DNA of 64,000 bases from assembly GCA_023213395.1 (NCBI GenBank), contig CM041465.1:246953741-247017740 (forward strand). Direction: 5' to 3'. The stretch is from Cycas panzhihuaensis (Eukaryota; Cycadophyta). Below the pieces are notes generated by a model. It did no database searches. It worked only from the letters and a program-made list of their open reading frames with translations, and was not told the origin of the DNA. Every line of letters starts with the position of its first letter. Position 1 is the stretch's first letter. Made by a program: the position numbers and the translations under genes. This document shows positions 44,390 to 56,900 of this stretch, piece after piece.

Positions 44390-44975
44390 AAATTTAAGTT
44401 GCCCCCAGTGGGTCGAACACACAACTTCCATCTGATCGAGCTATGGTTGACCTAAGAGAAGATTGTAGTTCATGTCAACATCAATGACTACAATTTCAGC
44501 GAGGACAGTCTTGGCCTCGAGGGTGAGCGGGATCGAAACAGATCCTAATGGAGTCTTTTCACTATCGTCATAGCCTTGGCATCACCATTGAATAGGTTCC
44601 AAGGCAGAAATGCCAAGCTCTTGCATAATGTATAAGGGCATGGCATTCACAGAAGAACCATTTTTTATAACAGTCCTTTGAAGAGTACAGTCAGGTGTGA
44701 AAATAGTGATAGTGAATGGGAAGTTCCATTGGCGTTCCCTTTCACACGCAGGGGGAAGGTCTTTAGGGTCGAAGGAAATGGTGGGCTCATGGCTTTGGGT
44801 AACACCCAAAGCATGAATGGGTACGTCATTTGATCCTAAAGCTTCCAAAAGAAGAGTCTGTTGTTTGAGATAACTCCTCAAAAAATCCATTAAGGACATT
44901 CCCGTAGTGATAATATGGAGTTCATCAACGATAGAGAAAGGCTTACAATTCACAGTAGGTTGGGTAAGCACCCTT
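44390..44975 (-). pseudogene. T2 aspartic protease with Asp-to-Asn change
   Basis: The 129-codon open stretch (44971-44582) reads FPFTITIFTPDCTLQRTVIK, NGSSVNAMPLYIMQELGI, then after a frame change VVIDVDMNYNLLLGQPWLDQ. The active-site loop should read D-G-S-S or D-D-G-S; here VIKNGSSVN places Asn at the catalytic position, a single-base change if from GAT or GAC. The second conserved block (N-L-L-L-G-R-P-W-L) is well kept. T1 keeps VDEGS. Confidence 0.85.
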
Positions 44976-45109
44976 CGAAAATTGTAACAACTAGGACATA
45001 CCGGTATGGCCTTAGGAAATAGCGGGACTTCTGGAGTGGAGTTTTCTGGAAGAGGATCAGAGTGTGGAGTAAAAGAAGAGGCATCAACTGCCTCTTTAGC
45101 GGCTTGAGA

Positions 45110-47400
45110 CTAAGTAAGGGCATATAAGGGAGTAGCCTTAAGCATTTGGATTACCTTCTTTCCCTTGTTCCAGGACTGCGAAAGTGAAGGAGTACATCGG
45201 TGAGGGAAACGCAAAGAAGAAGACGAATCCTGAATGCCCTTCCCTTTATCGCAGGAAGGACAGGAATTCGGTGATCTTCCCCGGTTTTGGTTGTTTTTGG
45301 GTTGAGTATTACGATCACGTTCCCCATGTTTGGGGAACAGATCCTTATGGACTGGTTGGTCTACATTGGGCCTTGAGGCCCGTTTAGGGGATGAGTCACA
45401 TCGAGGAGCATCCTTAGGATGCTGGGCCCTACAATGTGAGTCATCATGGAAACACTCCTCATGAATGGAACACCACTTCTTCTCAAGTGAGGAATCAGGT
45501 TTCCTCACTTGAGAGGGTTGGGTGTTACCATTCTTAGGGAGGGAGGCTTGAGTAGCTTGTTGTATTTGTTTGTTAGAAGTGGGTGATAAAGGAGCTTGTA
45601 GTTTAAGTTCCTTCATCATACGTTCAAATGAACTTATAGCGGATGCAAGTGGATCTAGGGTCTTCTCAGTTTGATGAGAAGAGGACCTAGAGGATTGTTG
45701 TGGTTTGGTTTCTTTAGTTAGAGGTGGTGCCTCACGTCATTGTGAGGACTTGGGAGGCTTCTTGAGTCCAGCCTAGATTTCAATAGCCTCAAGTGCTAAA
45801 CACTTTACGATGGCAGAGTCGCATGTAGTCACCCCCATCTTAAGGACTTCTACATGGACTTTAGGGCAAAGTGCATTAACGAAGAGATCCCTCTTCAATT
45901 CCTTGGGCAAAATAGCCTTAGTGGAATGAAGAAGGTTATGAAATTGCCGCACAAAGTTACGATTCATCTCATCGTGACCTTGTCTGAGCGAAAGAAGAGA
46001 TTTCATTCCATTTTCGAATGGGCGAGCAACATCAAAATAATTGATGAACTCATCCACAAGTTGCTGGAATGAAAAAATAGAATAAGTTAGCAAGTGATAA
46101 AACCATTTAAGGGCATCGCCTTGTAAGGATCATGGGAATAGTTTCATTAGAATGTGGTCATAGGCCCAGTAATCAATACACGCCATAGAGAAACTATAGA
46201 CGTGCTCCGTTGGGTCTTGTGATGAAGTTCCATCAAACTTAGGAACTTTGAGAGGATGAGGCAATAAGTTGGTTCTTAACGCCTCGACAAATAATGGTGT
46301 CGATATATAATCCATAAAAGGACGTGCCCTTGCATGGACCTTTTGATCGACAAATGATGTAGGAGGTAATGAACAAGGAACAAATGGGGATGGTAAATCC
46401 ATCCCTCCTTGAGGAAGTGTCCCATGCTAGAAAGGGGCTTAAGGATAAGCACCTTGAAAGGAAACTGGGTTCCCTTGTAAAGACGTAGCATAAGGAGCTA
46501 TGTTGGATGGTGGAAAAGAAGGGTGTGGAATTGAGTTTTGTCCATATGGGCCACCCGTGGGTGGTGTAACCCCATATAGATGTAGCGGGTCCACCCCACA
46601 AGCTGGAATATGATTCCCTTTACCCTGCCCCCAAGGTTGAGAAGTATAACCTGGGGGTATGTAAAGGGAAGGACCATTAGGTTGGTTTTAAGGATACATG
46701 GGAGCAGATCCCACATGACTAGTTGTGGCAGCGTTAGTAGGACCTCTAGGCCTATTAGGAAACGCATGCACCACATTAGGAGGTGGCACATTAGCTTAAC
46801 TCAGAAAAGATATGCTAACCCCAAGTTGGGGGAGAAACACACCACAAAAGGGTCCCGAAGAGCTAGGACCATGATAAGGAATAGAAGGCGCAACATGCAT
46901 CCCCAAAGTAGGTGTAGGAAAGGAGCGAGACGAATGTGCAGGCACAAAAGGGTTACTTGTTGTGGGAGGTGGAGATGCGAATGAAGAAGGTGGGATAGGA
47001 GCAAATGAAGAAGACATTCCACCACGCAAAATACCTTTAAACCATCTGGGATGTGATTGAAGACAAGCTGCTCAAAAGCACTCATTAAGGGCTTCAACCA
47101 CATCGGCAGGAGGGGTATCTACATAATCGTAGGAAGTAGACGAGACTTCATACAAAGTAGACCCCTCGGGATGCTCCTCATAAGAATCACTAACTGGATG
47201 GTGAATCTCGAGAGGAGATAGGCCCTCTACTGCATGAGTAGAAGGATGGGTGTCAAGTGGGTGATGTTGGTCACCCAGGTAGTAAGTAGGATCGTCACCC
47301 TCTTGGGTGGATCCCAGAATAGATGCAGGGAACTGTTGAGTTCCCGAGGCAAATGCATAATAGGCCCAATCAGAAGGGTATCCTTCCATTTTCAAATCGG
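45110..47400 (-). pseudogene. T2 gag, nearly continuous
   Basis: From the ATG near 47395 (MKMEGYPSDWAYYAFASGTQ) a Pro/Ser-rich N-terminal region leads into VPKFDGTSSQDPTEHVYSF, SLQGDALKWFYHL, FINYFDVARPFENGMKSLLS, FVRQFHNLLHS and VHVEVLKMGVTTCDSAIVK, the gag core, and then a variant zinc knuckle in KKWCSIHEECFHDDSHCRAQ (C-x2-H-x5-H-x4-C; Tat-type elements typically have C-x2-H-x4-H-x4-C). Only a handful of stops and frame changes over 2.3 kb, far fewer than in T1 gag. It would build the particle for T2 RNA. Coding remnants open on the plus strand here are shadows. Confidence 0.85.
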
Positions 47401-47614
47401 AATCCGACGATTAAATAAGATGATACGCGGGATCTTCTAACAATGGAGGTAAACCAGGTAGGCGATGTGAAAAGTGTTGCATACAAAGCCTGCCAACACG
47501 TTAGAAGAAGAAAAAAGATGCAAAGTGAGTGTGTTGGGGGTTGCCCAACAAAAGATGAAGTGGAGGAGAGCACTAGAAGGTAATAGTATCAACAGGAAGA
47601 GATAGGAACTAGCT

Positions 47615-47647
47615 CCCTTACTGGCAAGTCCCTAGTATGGTCACCAG
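47615..47647 (-). other. T2 primer-binding region
   Basis: Directly inside the 5' LTR the minus strand reads TGGTGACCATACTAGGGAC, then TTGCC. Tat-type elements often have a G-G-C-G-A-C-x-C-x-x-x-T-G-G-G-G-A motif here. The priming tRNA cannot be named with confidence. Confidence 0.6.
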
Positions 47648-50434
47648 TAGATGCACATCTATGGGATAATCACCTAGCTCGATAGGAGTGATGATGGTCA
47701 ATGGTGGTATCGAGGGTGCAGGTGAAAACCTATAAGCGAAGTAAGTAATATGCAGGGCACCCCTTGCGCCAGAGCACGAGTTCGGGACTTGCGGATGATA
47801 CCTAATTACCTTAGGGTGGTCCTCTATCCTAAAGAGAAAGAGGGAAAACAAGAAAGGTAGTCCAGATAAGCTCGAGAGGAAGATCCTCCCACCCTTAGAT
47901 GGCCAGAAGGGGAAGAGAGGAGTCCTCAAGGGTTTCCCTATGATGGAGGGAAACGAGTGGGGACAAAGTATGAGATAGCCTACGATGAGACCGGGTTCCT
48001 CTTGGTTATTTGACCAAGCAAATAAGGCCAAGAGGGAGAGAGAGAAATGAGAACGGGACAACTAAACCAAAGTTTCCCCTAACGATTCGAAAAGGAAGCA
48101 GGAAAGGAAATGGGAATAGGTGTCACACATGCAAGTAAACAATGCTAGGTGGGAATAAACTGAGTGGGCAAACTAGGCTTTACAAGCAAAGGAAAATGAA
48201 AGGGTAAGTTTCCTATAGGTCCTTTTCCTATGAGGGTCAAATGTGTGATATGTAAATATACAAACGTAAATAAAAGATATTGTTTCCCCTTTCACTTTTA
48301 TGTGCAACCTACTTAACTAACACATAGATCCTAAATAAAAGTAAGAAAGGGAAAGTGAGGGTTAAAGGGAGGATGCACGTACCTGGAAGATGTAGCGGCC
48401 GATGGAGGACCTCACCCACATGCGACGTACATCCCCACGTTAATCCAAGGAGGCATGACCAAGTCTTGACGTGTATGACAGGGGCTTCCTTACCTTCCCC
48501 TTTATGAAAAGGAAGCGAAAAGGAAAGAAGCAAAAGCAAGGAAACAAAGCAGTAAACCTTACTCGGATCTAAACACTTTGTACCTTTGCGAGAGCACCAC
48601 AACAACCTGCATATGCACGGATTTATCCCTTCCAAGAAGGGGCTGCAAAAGATAAACTATGTATATGCAAGTATATGTGTGATATTTATGTTAGAGTGTT
48701 AGGAAAAAATAGTTGCTGCAATAAGCTCTAAAACCCTCTCTCAATCAAGGATAAATATCAAGCAAAAATGGGGCAAGGGAAGCCTCAGGATGGCCAACCC
48801 TCTGCTGGGTTCTCCACATAACTCTCAAGCACAGCAAGGTGATGATAAAGGCAACTAAGGATAGCCAAGGAGAGCCAAGAAAAGGCCAAAAACGCATTAG
48901 GAAATATGTAGGACACGAAGTTGTTATGGGCAGCAATTTGGTGCATAAACCCTTGCCAATGATATCAAGGGGTACCCAACAACACAAGGGACACTACGGG
49001 GGTCCAAACAAGAGGCGATCAAGCCTAGAATCAGCACAGCAAGGGGCTGCATATGCTGATAATCCAGTGCAAGCCTAGGGTTTAATCACTCCTAATAATC
49101 CCAAGAAGAGCATGGAGCAAGAGAAGAGAAGGTGGCAAGGGGTTACCCTTGGAGAGAAGGACTGAAAAGGGGGGCTGCCCCGCCTTGCTCTCTTCACCCA
49201 ACCTTATGACTCTTCTCTCACTGCTCCCTTAAAGAAAATCAATGGAGAGGAAGGTAAAGGCAGGAGACAACAAGCCAAATATAATGGAAAAACACTTTGC
49301 AACAGTGAAACCTGAAGGAAACAGGTAAATAAGACAAGAAATAAGTGCAAAATGGGGTAACTTACCACAAATCTGAAAGAGAAGGGTTTGGGAGACCTAT
49401 TGGGCAGATATATGACAGATCTGGGCCTACTAATAGCGAGGAAGAGGACTCCTACGAGGGTTTGCAGGAGAAATTCTAATGAGCAACTAAAAGGGATGCT
49501 TGTTGGGTGAGTTGGAGAAGAATTAGCACCAAAATTGCTTGATAAAACCTGGAGAGAGGCTTTCCACTATGGAAGTAAGGAGTCGCAGGTGAATCCTGGC
49601 CTGGGGTGTAGGAAACGCAGGCCTGCAAGTACACCTATAGCAGAAAGAGCAGGAGAGCAAGAGTTGTAGCAGGAATTGTTGTGTTGGAGAGCAAAAAATA
49701 ACCTAAGAGATCCTCAAAATGATGAGGGTTTTGATACTTATACCTATCCTAGCCCTAAGTGAGCAAATAGGGCACGAATAGGGCTGAGGTGGAAGTGAGA
49801 CCATGTGGCGATTCCACGGGAAACGTGAGAATTGCCACAGTAGATTTTAAAAAACAACTGACACCAGTCGCACCACGGTAAACTTCGCAGTACCACGGTA
49901 AACTTCATGGTACTACTAGGTTTATAGCGGTGCAGGACCAAAAGGCTAGAATGGCAGAATTATGGGTTCCGGGGGATTTGGGAGGTGATGTGGCAGGCCT
50001 GGGAGGGGCTGGCCCTCCTATCTAGGTGGTTGAGACAGTCCAAAATGTATATGGATAGAGGCAAGCAAACATCAATGGTCAAAAGGTCCCAGAAATGAGG
50101 TGCTAGGAACTCAGGATCGATGTATGAATGGGTCATACAGTCTAGCAGAAACTTGAGATGGTGTGGAGACAACGTGGAGAGTCTTAAAGTACCATGGGGA
50201 TGCCTACCTTGCAAAAAGGTAGGTCCCGCTAGGTTGTCATAGGCTTACTATATGACAGGCAACATGAACAGGCAACAAAATGCAAAGTAATCATGCAAAT
50301 GAAGCAAGCAGTCATGCAAAGAGGCAACACTTTTGTCAACCTTTCCGACGAAATCATACAAGTGAAAAGGGAGAAGCATACCTGAGCTTACCTGAGTCGA
50401 CTTGCCCATATCCATTCCCAGTAGCTGGGAAACA
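47648..50434 (-). repeat. T2 5' LTR
   Basis: 2787 bp partner of 35914-38690. The inner terminus reads TAGATGCA against TGGATGCA, one transition at the terminal dinucleotide; the outer end reads TGGGAAACA as in the partner. Confidence 0.93.
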
Positions 50435-50439
50435 GTATC

Positions 50440-50908
50440 ATCTGCTGAAGAGATATGAGATGGTCATTAACAAGGTAAAACTATGGTGACCACCCCTCTA
50501 AAAATCAACCACTAAAGAGGTAAAACAATGGTGGGTACCAATACCTCTCAAAATTAACCACTAACAAGGCTAAAATATGGTGGGTACATCTTTGTACATA
50601 GGTCCTTGATATTTGTGATGAAAAACACAAAAAGTTAAAAAGACCAAAAAACTTAAAAAAGCTTAGATGTTCCTTTCTTAACACTTAGTCTAGGAAAACA
50701 TGTAAGATTATGTCAAAGACCCATAATCAACCTCACTCATTTACCTCATATGTCCTTTTTTCAATTATCCACATCCTTATCATTCTAAGAAACTCAACAA
50801 ACAGTCTAGGTAGCCTAAGTTCCTGAATAACTTGGTTTTGGCAAGGTTAGCAATATTTACCACCCTACTTCAACTCATTCATAGAGCTTTCATTGCCAAG
50901 GTGGCAAA
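50440..50908 (+). other. T1 internal sequence between T2 and the right LTR
   Basis: Three degenerate copies of a motif resembling AACTATGGTGACCACCCCTC and ACAATGGTGGGTACCAATAC (50480-50600) occur here, similar to T1 sequence at 26990-27050. The region ends in a short purine-rich tract (AAGGTGGCAAA, 50898-50908) directly before the LTR, in the place of the polypurine tract. Confidence 0.65.
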
Positions 50909-53900
50909 TATTTCAACTAACTACACCTTCTTTTAACACTAGTCATGTCTCATACCTTATCATGTTTATTATTAGGGCTTAACTACATGATTAGATGGTA
51001 ATTTAATAGATTGCTTAGCATGATGGCTGAATAATTTTATATTGATTGTGCTTGTGCTTGACCAATATTATTGATGATGTAAAGATCACAAAATTGCCTA
51101 ATAAAATTGGCTTGTTCCAACCCCTTTCAAAGTTCTATATTCCTTCCATGATTACACTCTTTCCAACTCACCTTTAACATGACAAATCTTTCTTTTCTAC
51201 CCATTTTTTTCTTTTAAGTTCTCCTTTGTACTTTACATAGCCCATTGTTACTTCTAGATCTCAATATTTAACCGTTTATTATTTAACCTTTTTTTTTTGT
51301 TTTTTTGATAAAACTCTTAATTTTTAACACTCTTTGACATATCACTTTTTTTTATTGTAGGTCACATTTTTGGAGTTACCTAAAAATGTGACCTAACTCA
51401 TAGAATATGACCTTCCCGTAACTAAAAATCTAATCTATTTATGGGTCATGTTTTTAGTGTATTTTAGGTTGTATTTTTCACTATAACTTATATTTTTTTT
51501 TCTAAAGATTATATTTTTCATATTCTCATGCAAAAAAATATATAATGGTAGACCATTTTTTTCTATCATACAAATATTAGTTTACGAGAAACTATGACCC
51601 TACCTTCCCATGATTTTATGCCCTCTATCTCTCCATTTTTTCCTATAAAAATCCATCTATTTTCTTAAGAAAAGAAGAAGAACATTTAGAAAGATGAAGT
51701 ATTATCAGATTTTAGACTCATCCTTATAACCTTCACTTACACCTTGAGAAGGATTCCTTAAAGCTTGATTTAGAGCCATTTTTTGGAGAAATTGGAGACT
51801 TGGAGTTGCTTACACTTCTCTTCTTCTCTTTTCTTCTCTTGGCTACCTTTCCTTCACATCTCGCTACCTTCTTCAAGTTTCATTCTCTAACCTTACTCCT
51901 TCCCTTCTCTCATCTCTTACTCCTTTTACTTATTGCAACCAATTAGGAGCTTTGATTTGAAAGGATTAAAAAGATAAGGCACTAATATGAGGTATAATCT
52001 TGCATTATCCTCAAATGAATACTTCTTTGTTAGAAAGTTCATGTGTTTTATTTCATTTATTTCCTATTCCTTATTGAATGGCTAGTTAGTTTACAATCTT
52101 AGCTAATCTTGCAATATGGATTAGATTGCTTTCATGATCTTTTTACTGATTGTGAGTCTACTTATTCTTAAGTTTCTGTTTAAGAGTAGGAAACTCCTAA
52201 GCCTTCAAGTTCCTACTCATAACCTAGAGAAAGCCCCATACACCTAGCCTTTGTGCTAAGGAGCTATTTAGAGAAGTGAGACTTGACTTAGAAGTATAGG
52301 ATATGGTGGCTTAAACCCTTCCTCCATAGGGTTCTAAGGTCTTTTTTACTCCTCTCATAATCCTCTAGGTACAGTTGAAGTGTTGTTGGGATTATGAGAG
52401 TAGTTAATTTTATAAGAATGTTTCTAGGACAATCTTTCAATTTGTGGCTTCTAATGTATATTAGAGTAAGTATAACTATCTTATTCATATTATAGCCTTG
52501 AGTGAATGGTGAAACTATTATCGAAAGAATCCTAAGATAAATAATTTTAAGGTTGGCCCCTCTTTACCTATTGTTTTCTCCTTATTTTTCTCTTTCTTTT
52601 AGTAAAAGAAATATACACAAAAGAAAAAGGAAACAGTAACTAAGAAGAATGTCTCTTAAGTGATCATTGTTATTTTGAATTAATTGGCTAGGCATTAGCT
52701 TAAAAACATCCTTTAAATTATTTTTTAAGAACAAAGAGAAAAGTAATTGGGATAAGTATAAGAGAACCCAAAAGACCCTTTTTCTTTCTCTCTAAAGGTG
52801 TGTTGAATGCAAATATGATTTCTTTTTTCTTTAAAAGAAAAAAAAAATTAAAAAATATAAATGAATTATTTTCACTAGCCATGATCATATCAAAGTAGGT
52901 TAGCTCCTTTTTCATTTAAAAGAGTTGATATTTATTTATTAATTGCATGCAAAAGAAAGCTACATTCGAGACTTATATTTAGGATTTGTATTTTTTCTAA
53001 TTTAGCATCCTTAGGATAGGTCCCATCTCTTCACTTACGACTTGTTTAATTGACCAAATCTTTACATCCTTGCCATACAAACTTATTCTCTCTTAGGGAC
53101 AAATACCTCTCATTGTAAAGGGATTTTTAATCAACCAAGACTTGACATCCCCAGCATATAAACTTCCCTTTGCTTAATATTACTTTTTTCTAATGTGTTT
53201 CAAACACTAAAGGTATAACCTTGTTATCACACTTTGGGTTAAGAGCAATCATTCTTCTTCATCTATATTTGCCTTTAAATGCAAGAACCCTTTTGGATTA
53301 GATGTAGGCATTCCCAAGCCATCCATCCTCATAGGTAGATCATTATTGAATGAAAGAGTCCTTAGTGGCTAACTCCCAATAGGGTTGTTAATCTGGGGTC
53401 CAAGCTCTCCTAAGTCCTTACACTTATTAGTCCTTGCATACTCTAGCTAGATCAATATAAATTCTTTACCCTTTAAGTGGGTTAATGGTCCATGGTAGGG
53501 CTTTTCCTATAAAAAAACTTTTGGGAGGATAAATGAATAGGAAAACCTAAGTCACTTACTTTGGGTGTAAGGTCCTCTATCGATCTTTCCACATGTTGGG
53601 AGATTATTTAATCTTGATCCTAAACTAAAAGGGGACTTTACTTATTTGGATTAATTTGATTTGAACTAATTATCTTTCTTTTTAACCTAAGCATGCTTCT
53701 TCTTGGTTTTGATTTATTTTGTAAATAATAGAATTAGTAAATAATAATCTTTAAGATCTTGTATTTACTCATTTGACAAGCACTTATGGGTTTATCCCTT
53801 TTCATCAAGAGAAGGGTTGAAGGTTCCCCTTGAGCCATATCACCTTTTCCCTCATCCACCTACAATCTTTTCTAAGTGGTTTACTATGAGTCTTCTTAGG

Positions 53901-53925
53901 TGATTTATCCTAAGACTCAAAACTA
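50909..53925 (+). repeat. T1 right (3') LTR, uninterrupted
   Basis: 3017 bp, begins TATTTCAACTAACTACACC and ends AAAACTA, both close to the left LTR. It preserves the pre-insertion state of the GY1 target (51131-51150) and of the gene-fragment element target (51378-51384). A perfect 14-bp inverted repeat lies at 51361-51398. TATA-like CTATAAAAATC near 51648. Confidence 0.88.
51361..51398. repeat. Perfect 14-bp inverted repeat in the T1 LTR
   Basis: TAGGTCACATTTTT and AAAAATGTGACCTA flank a 10-bp loop (GGAGTTACCT). In the left LTR the loop is the site where the gene-fragment element inserted, and the arms are partly mutated. Confidence 0.92.
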
Positions 53926-53944
53926 TCAACTTACAAGTATGTCA
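53926..53944 (-). repeat. G element 3' LTR, first 19 bp
   Basis: On the minus strand the purine-rich AAAGAGGGATGGATTA (a polypurine tract) is followed by TGACATACTTGTAAG and then the T1 LTR. This can be aligned with the start of the other G LTR (TGTAATACATCTCTAA, minus, from 60352). T1 therefore inserted about 19 bp into the G LTR. The match is short and diverged. Confidence 0.5.
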
Positions 53945-56900
53945 TAATCCATCCCTCTTTAAGATACTTCATCCTCAAAGTAATCATTTTATAATATTAG
54001 ATATCTATGTAGTATATTTGTTACTTTTTTAATGGCATCTTCAATTAGTAGTTAATGCCAATTGACTAAGTTTTGTTTTTTTAAATGGTCATTCCATATA
54101 TAATTTTTTGTCATATTTAGATGATAGACTCTGGTATGAGGTTTGACTTCCCTTTCTCATCCAATATTGGTATTTTGGTTTACACTAGTATATATTCTTC
54201 TAATTTCTTTTTTTAACACCAAACATGGAAGATATTATGTATCCTAGTAGAAGTTATAAGTTCTAAGGTATATCTACTTGACCACTCTCCTTCTAAATTT
54301 GATAAGGTCCTTAAAACCTAGGCCTATTTTTTTCTCTTTGCGTTATTGAAGGGAGGATTGCTTATAAGGTTATAGATAAATATATACCTAATCCCCTATA
54401 TCAAATTCCCTCTCTATCGAATGTTTATCTGCTTATTATTGCATTATGTTTTATGTTATTATTATGTGTTCTCTTAAGATTTGCAAGGTCTCTTGAGTAT
54501 GTTATGAGTAATCTCCTATTGCTACTACCTAATTATCCTTAAGTTCTTATGCATTATGGGATATTAGGTCATAACTATATAGAATCTTAAATAGAGACAT
54601 TTGGATGGTTGAATGATATGTGAAATTATACCATATTTTTGTTAGATGCTACCATTTGACCTAAATGCCTTGCTTATTAGTGATGTTATTCCTTAAATAG
54701 CCTTCTAAGCATTTGTTTATTACTTCTATTTATCCATCCATTTATTGGTGATAACTAAAGCATATATTATCACAGTCCCAACTTATTTAAATAATTCTTA
54801 CTAGAAATAACTAAAAATTTTGGGATCTTAATCGTAAATGATTGTGTGTAGTAACCCATGAATACTTCTATAATATGTTAGTGTGTAAATATAGTTAACC
54901 TATTAACTAGCATAAAGTTTATATCCATACCATAAGATATTAACAATATTATCATAAAGTCCATGCTGATGCTTTTCCATTTTTTTTGTAGGATGGGTAG
55001 CAACTATAATAGTCCTTATGGGGCTATATTTTCTTATCTATTTGCTTAGTAGAGGGGACATTCTTCCATGTATTTTTGGATGTTATTCTTCATGTCTTTT
55101 TAGAAGAATGATTATCTACATGTGAGCTATGTCTTAAAAAATTCAGTCTACCTTGCCATTAGTTCTAAGTGATATTCCCTCATAATTTGTGTCTCAAGTT
55201 TAGAATATGAGTTTAAGAAGACTTTTCCCTTATACTAAATCAAATCAATTTTCTATTTATAGTTGTTATATAATCCTTATTGTATATCTCTAACCAATTC
55301 TTGTGTTTTGGTACTTATTGCATATTCAAACTAGCAATTAGTTACCATGCTAGGATTAAGTATAATTATTATATAAATTTAGGAATCTTTGTTTCCTTAT
55401 TTTCTTTGAGAGAATGCATTAACAATAATATTTAGATTTCCCTTCTTATAAAAAATGTTAAGGTCATAAGCTTATAATTTACTAATCCATTTCTATTATT
55501 TTAGGGAGAACTCTTTCTATATTAAAAGATATAAAAGACTATTATAATTTGTTTTAACCATGAATTTGCTCCTTAAGAGATATTATCACCATTTTTGTAG
55601 GGTATATATTATTACTAGTATTTCCTTATTATATATTGAGAGAAGTTACTCTCTTGAATTGAGTTTCCTACTTTCAAAGGCTATATGTCTTCCTTCTTAC
55701 ATAAACATGACCTTAATACCAATTCTTAAGATATCATACTCAAGAAAAATAAAAGGTTTGTGGAAATTTAGTGATGTTAGTATAGGGATGATTGCCATTA
55801 TTTCCTTTAACCACTAAAAGCACTCCTTTAATTCTTTGCCCCACTAAAAGGAGTTCTTCTTTAAGAGGTTTATAAAGGTCATTATTTATTATGTGTAGTT
55901 CTTTTACAAATCATCCATAATACCCTATGAACCATAGGAATCCCCTTAGTCTAGTGATATTCTTAGTTATGATCCATTCTAGGATAGATTTATTCTTTAT
56001 AGGGATTACCTTAATCCATTCTTGAATGATGATATGTCTTAAGTACTCAACCTCTTCTTTAGAAAAATTATACTTGAAGTGTTGTGCATACAAGCAGTTT
56101 TTTCATAGTAAGTTTAAGTCTTCCCTAATGTGAATGATATGTTCCTTTTATCATCTACTGTATATTAGAACATCATCAAAGAAAATAAGCATATTTTTTT
56201 ATAAAAATTATGCTAGAATCCTATTTATAATTATTTGGAATATAGTGGACTATTTATGAGATCAAAAAGCATCACTTTGAACTCATAATAGTTATAATAA
56301 GTACAAAATGCTATTTTTGGAACATCCTCTTTTGTGATCTTAGTCTAGTAGTGATATCTTAAATGAAGGTTATTTTTTGTGTAATATTTAGCTCTATGGA
56401 GCTCATCTCATAGTTCATCAGTTTTTGGAATTAGAAAGTGATTTTTATTGTGGTTTTATTGAAGGCATAATATCAATGTACATACAAAATAAACCATATT
56501 TTTCCCTTGCTAAGATGATTGGTGCATGGTTTAATAAGTGTTGTAGTAGTTTTTATATCTCATTCTTATAGTGATATGGATATTTATAAGGTTTGACCAC
56601 TATAGTGTTTGTGCCCTATTCTAATTTAATTGCATGTTCTATTCTACAATTATGGGATAACCTTATGTCATGGAAAACTTTCTCATATTTATCTATTACG
56701 TCTTACACACGTGATTTATTCTTAATTGCCTCCTTTACTTTTTGCTTGTAAGGAGAATGATTAGGCTATGATACCTCTATTTGTTTGACTTATAAGTTCT
56801 TCCATTTGATATGATAACATTATCTTTATTTTTATTGGTCCTTACCTTTGCAATGACCATTATTTTCTTCTTTGGTTATGGAATAAAAAGCTCATATAAA

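Larger units (their letters stand above)
35914..50434 (-). mobile_element. T2: Tat-like Ty3/gypsy element lacking the RT core, minus strand, target duplication GTATC
   Basis: Direct repeats of 2.78 kb (35914-38690 and 47648-50434) flank an 8.96 kb interior. The five bases outside are GTATC on both sides (35909-35913 and 50435-50439). Orientation is minus: a polypurine-like tract (CCAAGGGGGTAG on minus) abuts the left LTR and a Tat-like primer region abuts the right LTR. Interior in sense order: gag, protease, acidic spacer, integrase C terminus, an antisense PMD frame, then an archaeal-type RNase H. RT, Ty3 RNase H and the integrase core are absent, so it needed enzymes in trans. GC content is visibly higher and stops fewer than in the neighbours. 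Confidence 0.93.
7098..53925 (+). mobile_element. T1: large Tat-like Ty3/gypsy element, plus strand, with nested insertions
   Basis: Two direct repeats of about 3.0 kb, 7098-19735 (interrupted) and 50909-53925, flank an internal region containing gag, protease, RT, RNase H and integrase in plus orientation (about 20.0-25.1 kb), then an archaeal-type RNase H and an antisense PMD frame. Removing four later insertions leaves roughly 16 kb. LTR starts read TGTTTCAAC (left) and TATTTCAAC (right). Flanking five-mers are TTAAT and TCAAC, a possible target duplication altered by two transitions. The element sits about 19 bp inside the start of the G 3' LTR. All frames are broken. Confidence 0.82.

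Noticed and set aside
46610-46984. 124-codon plus-strand open frame, Arg-rich
   Set aside because: Shadow of the Pro/Ser-rich N-terminal region of T2 gag on the minus strand.
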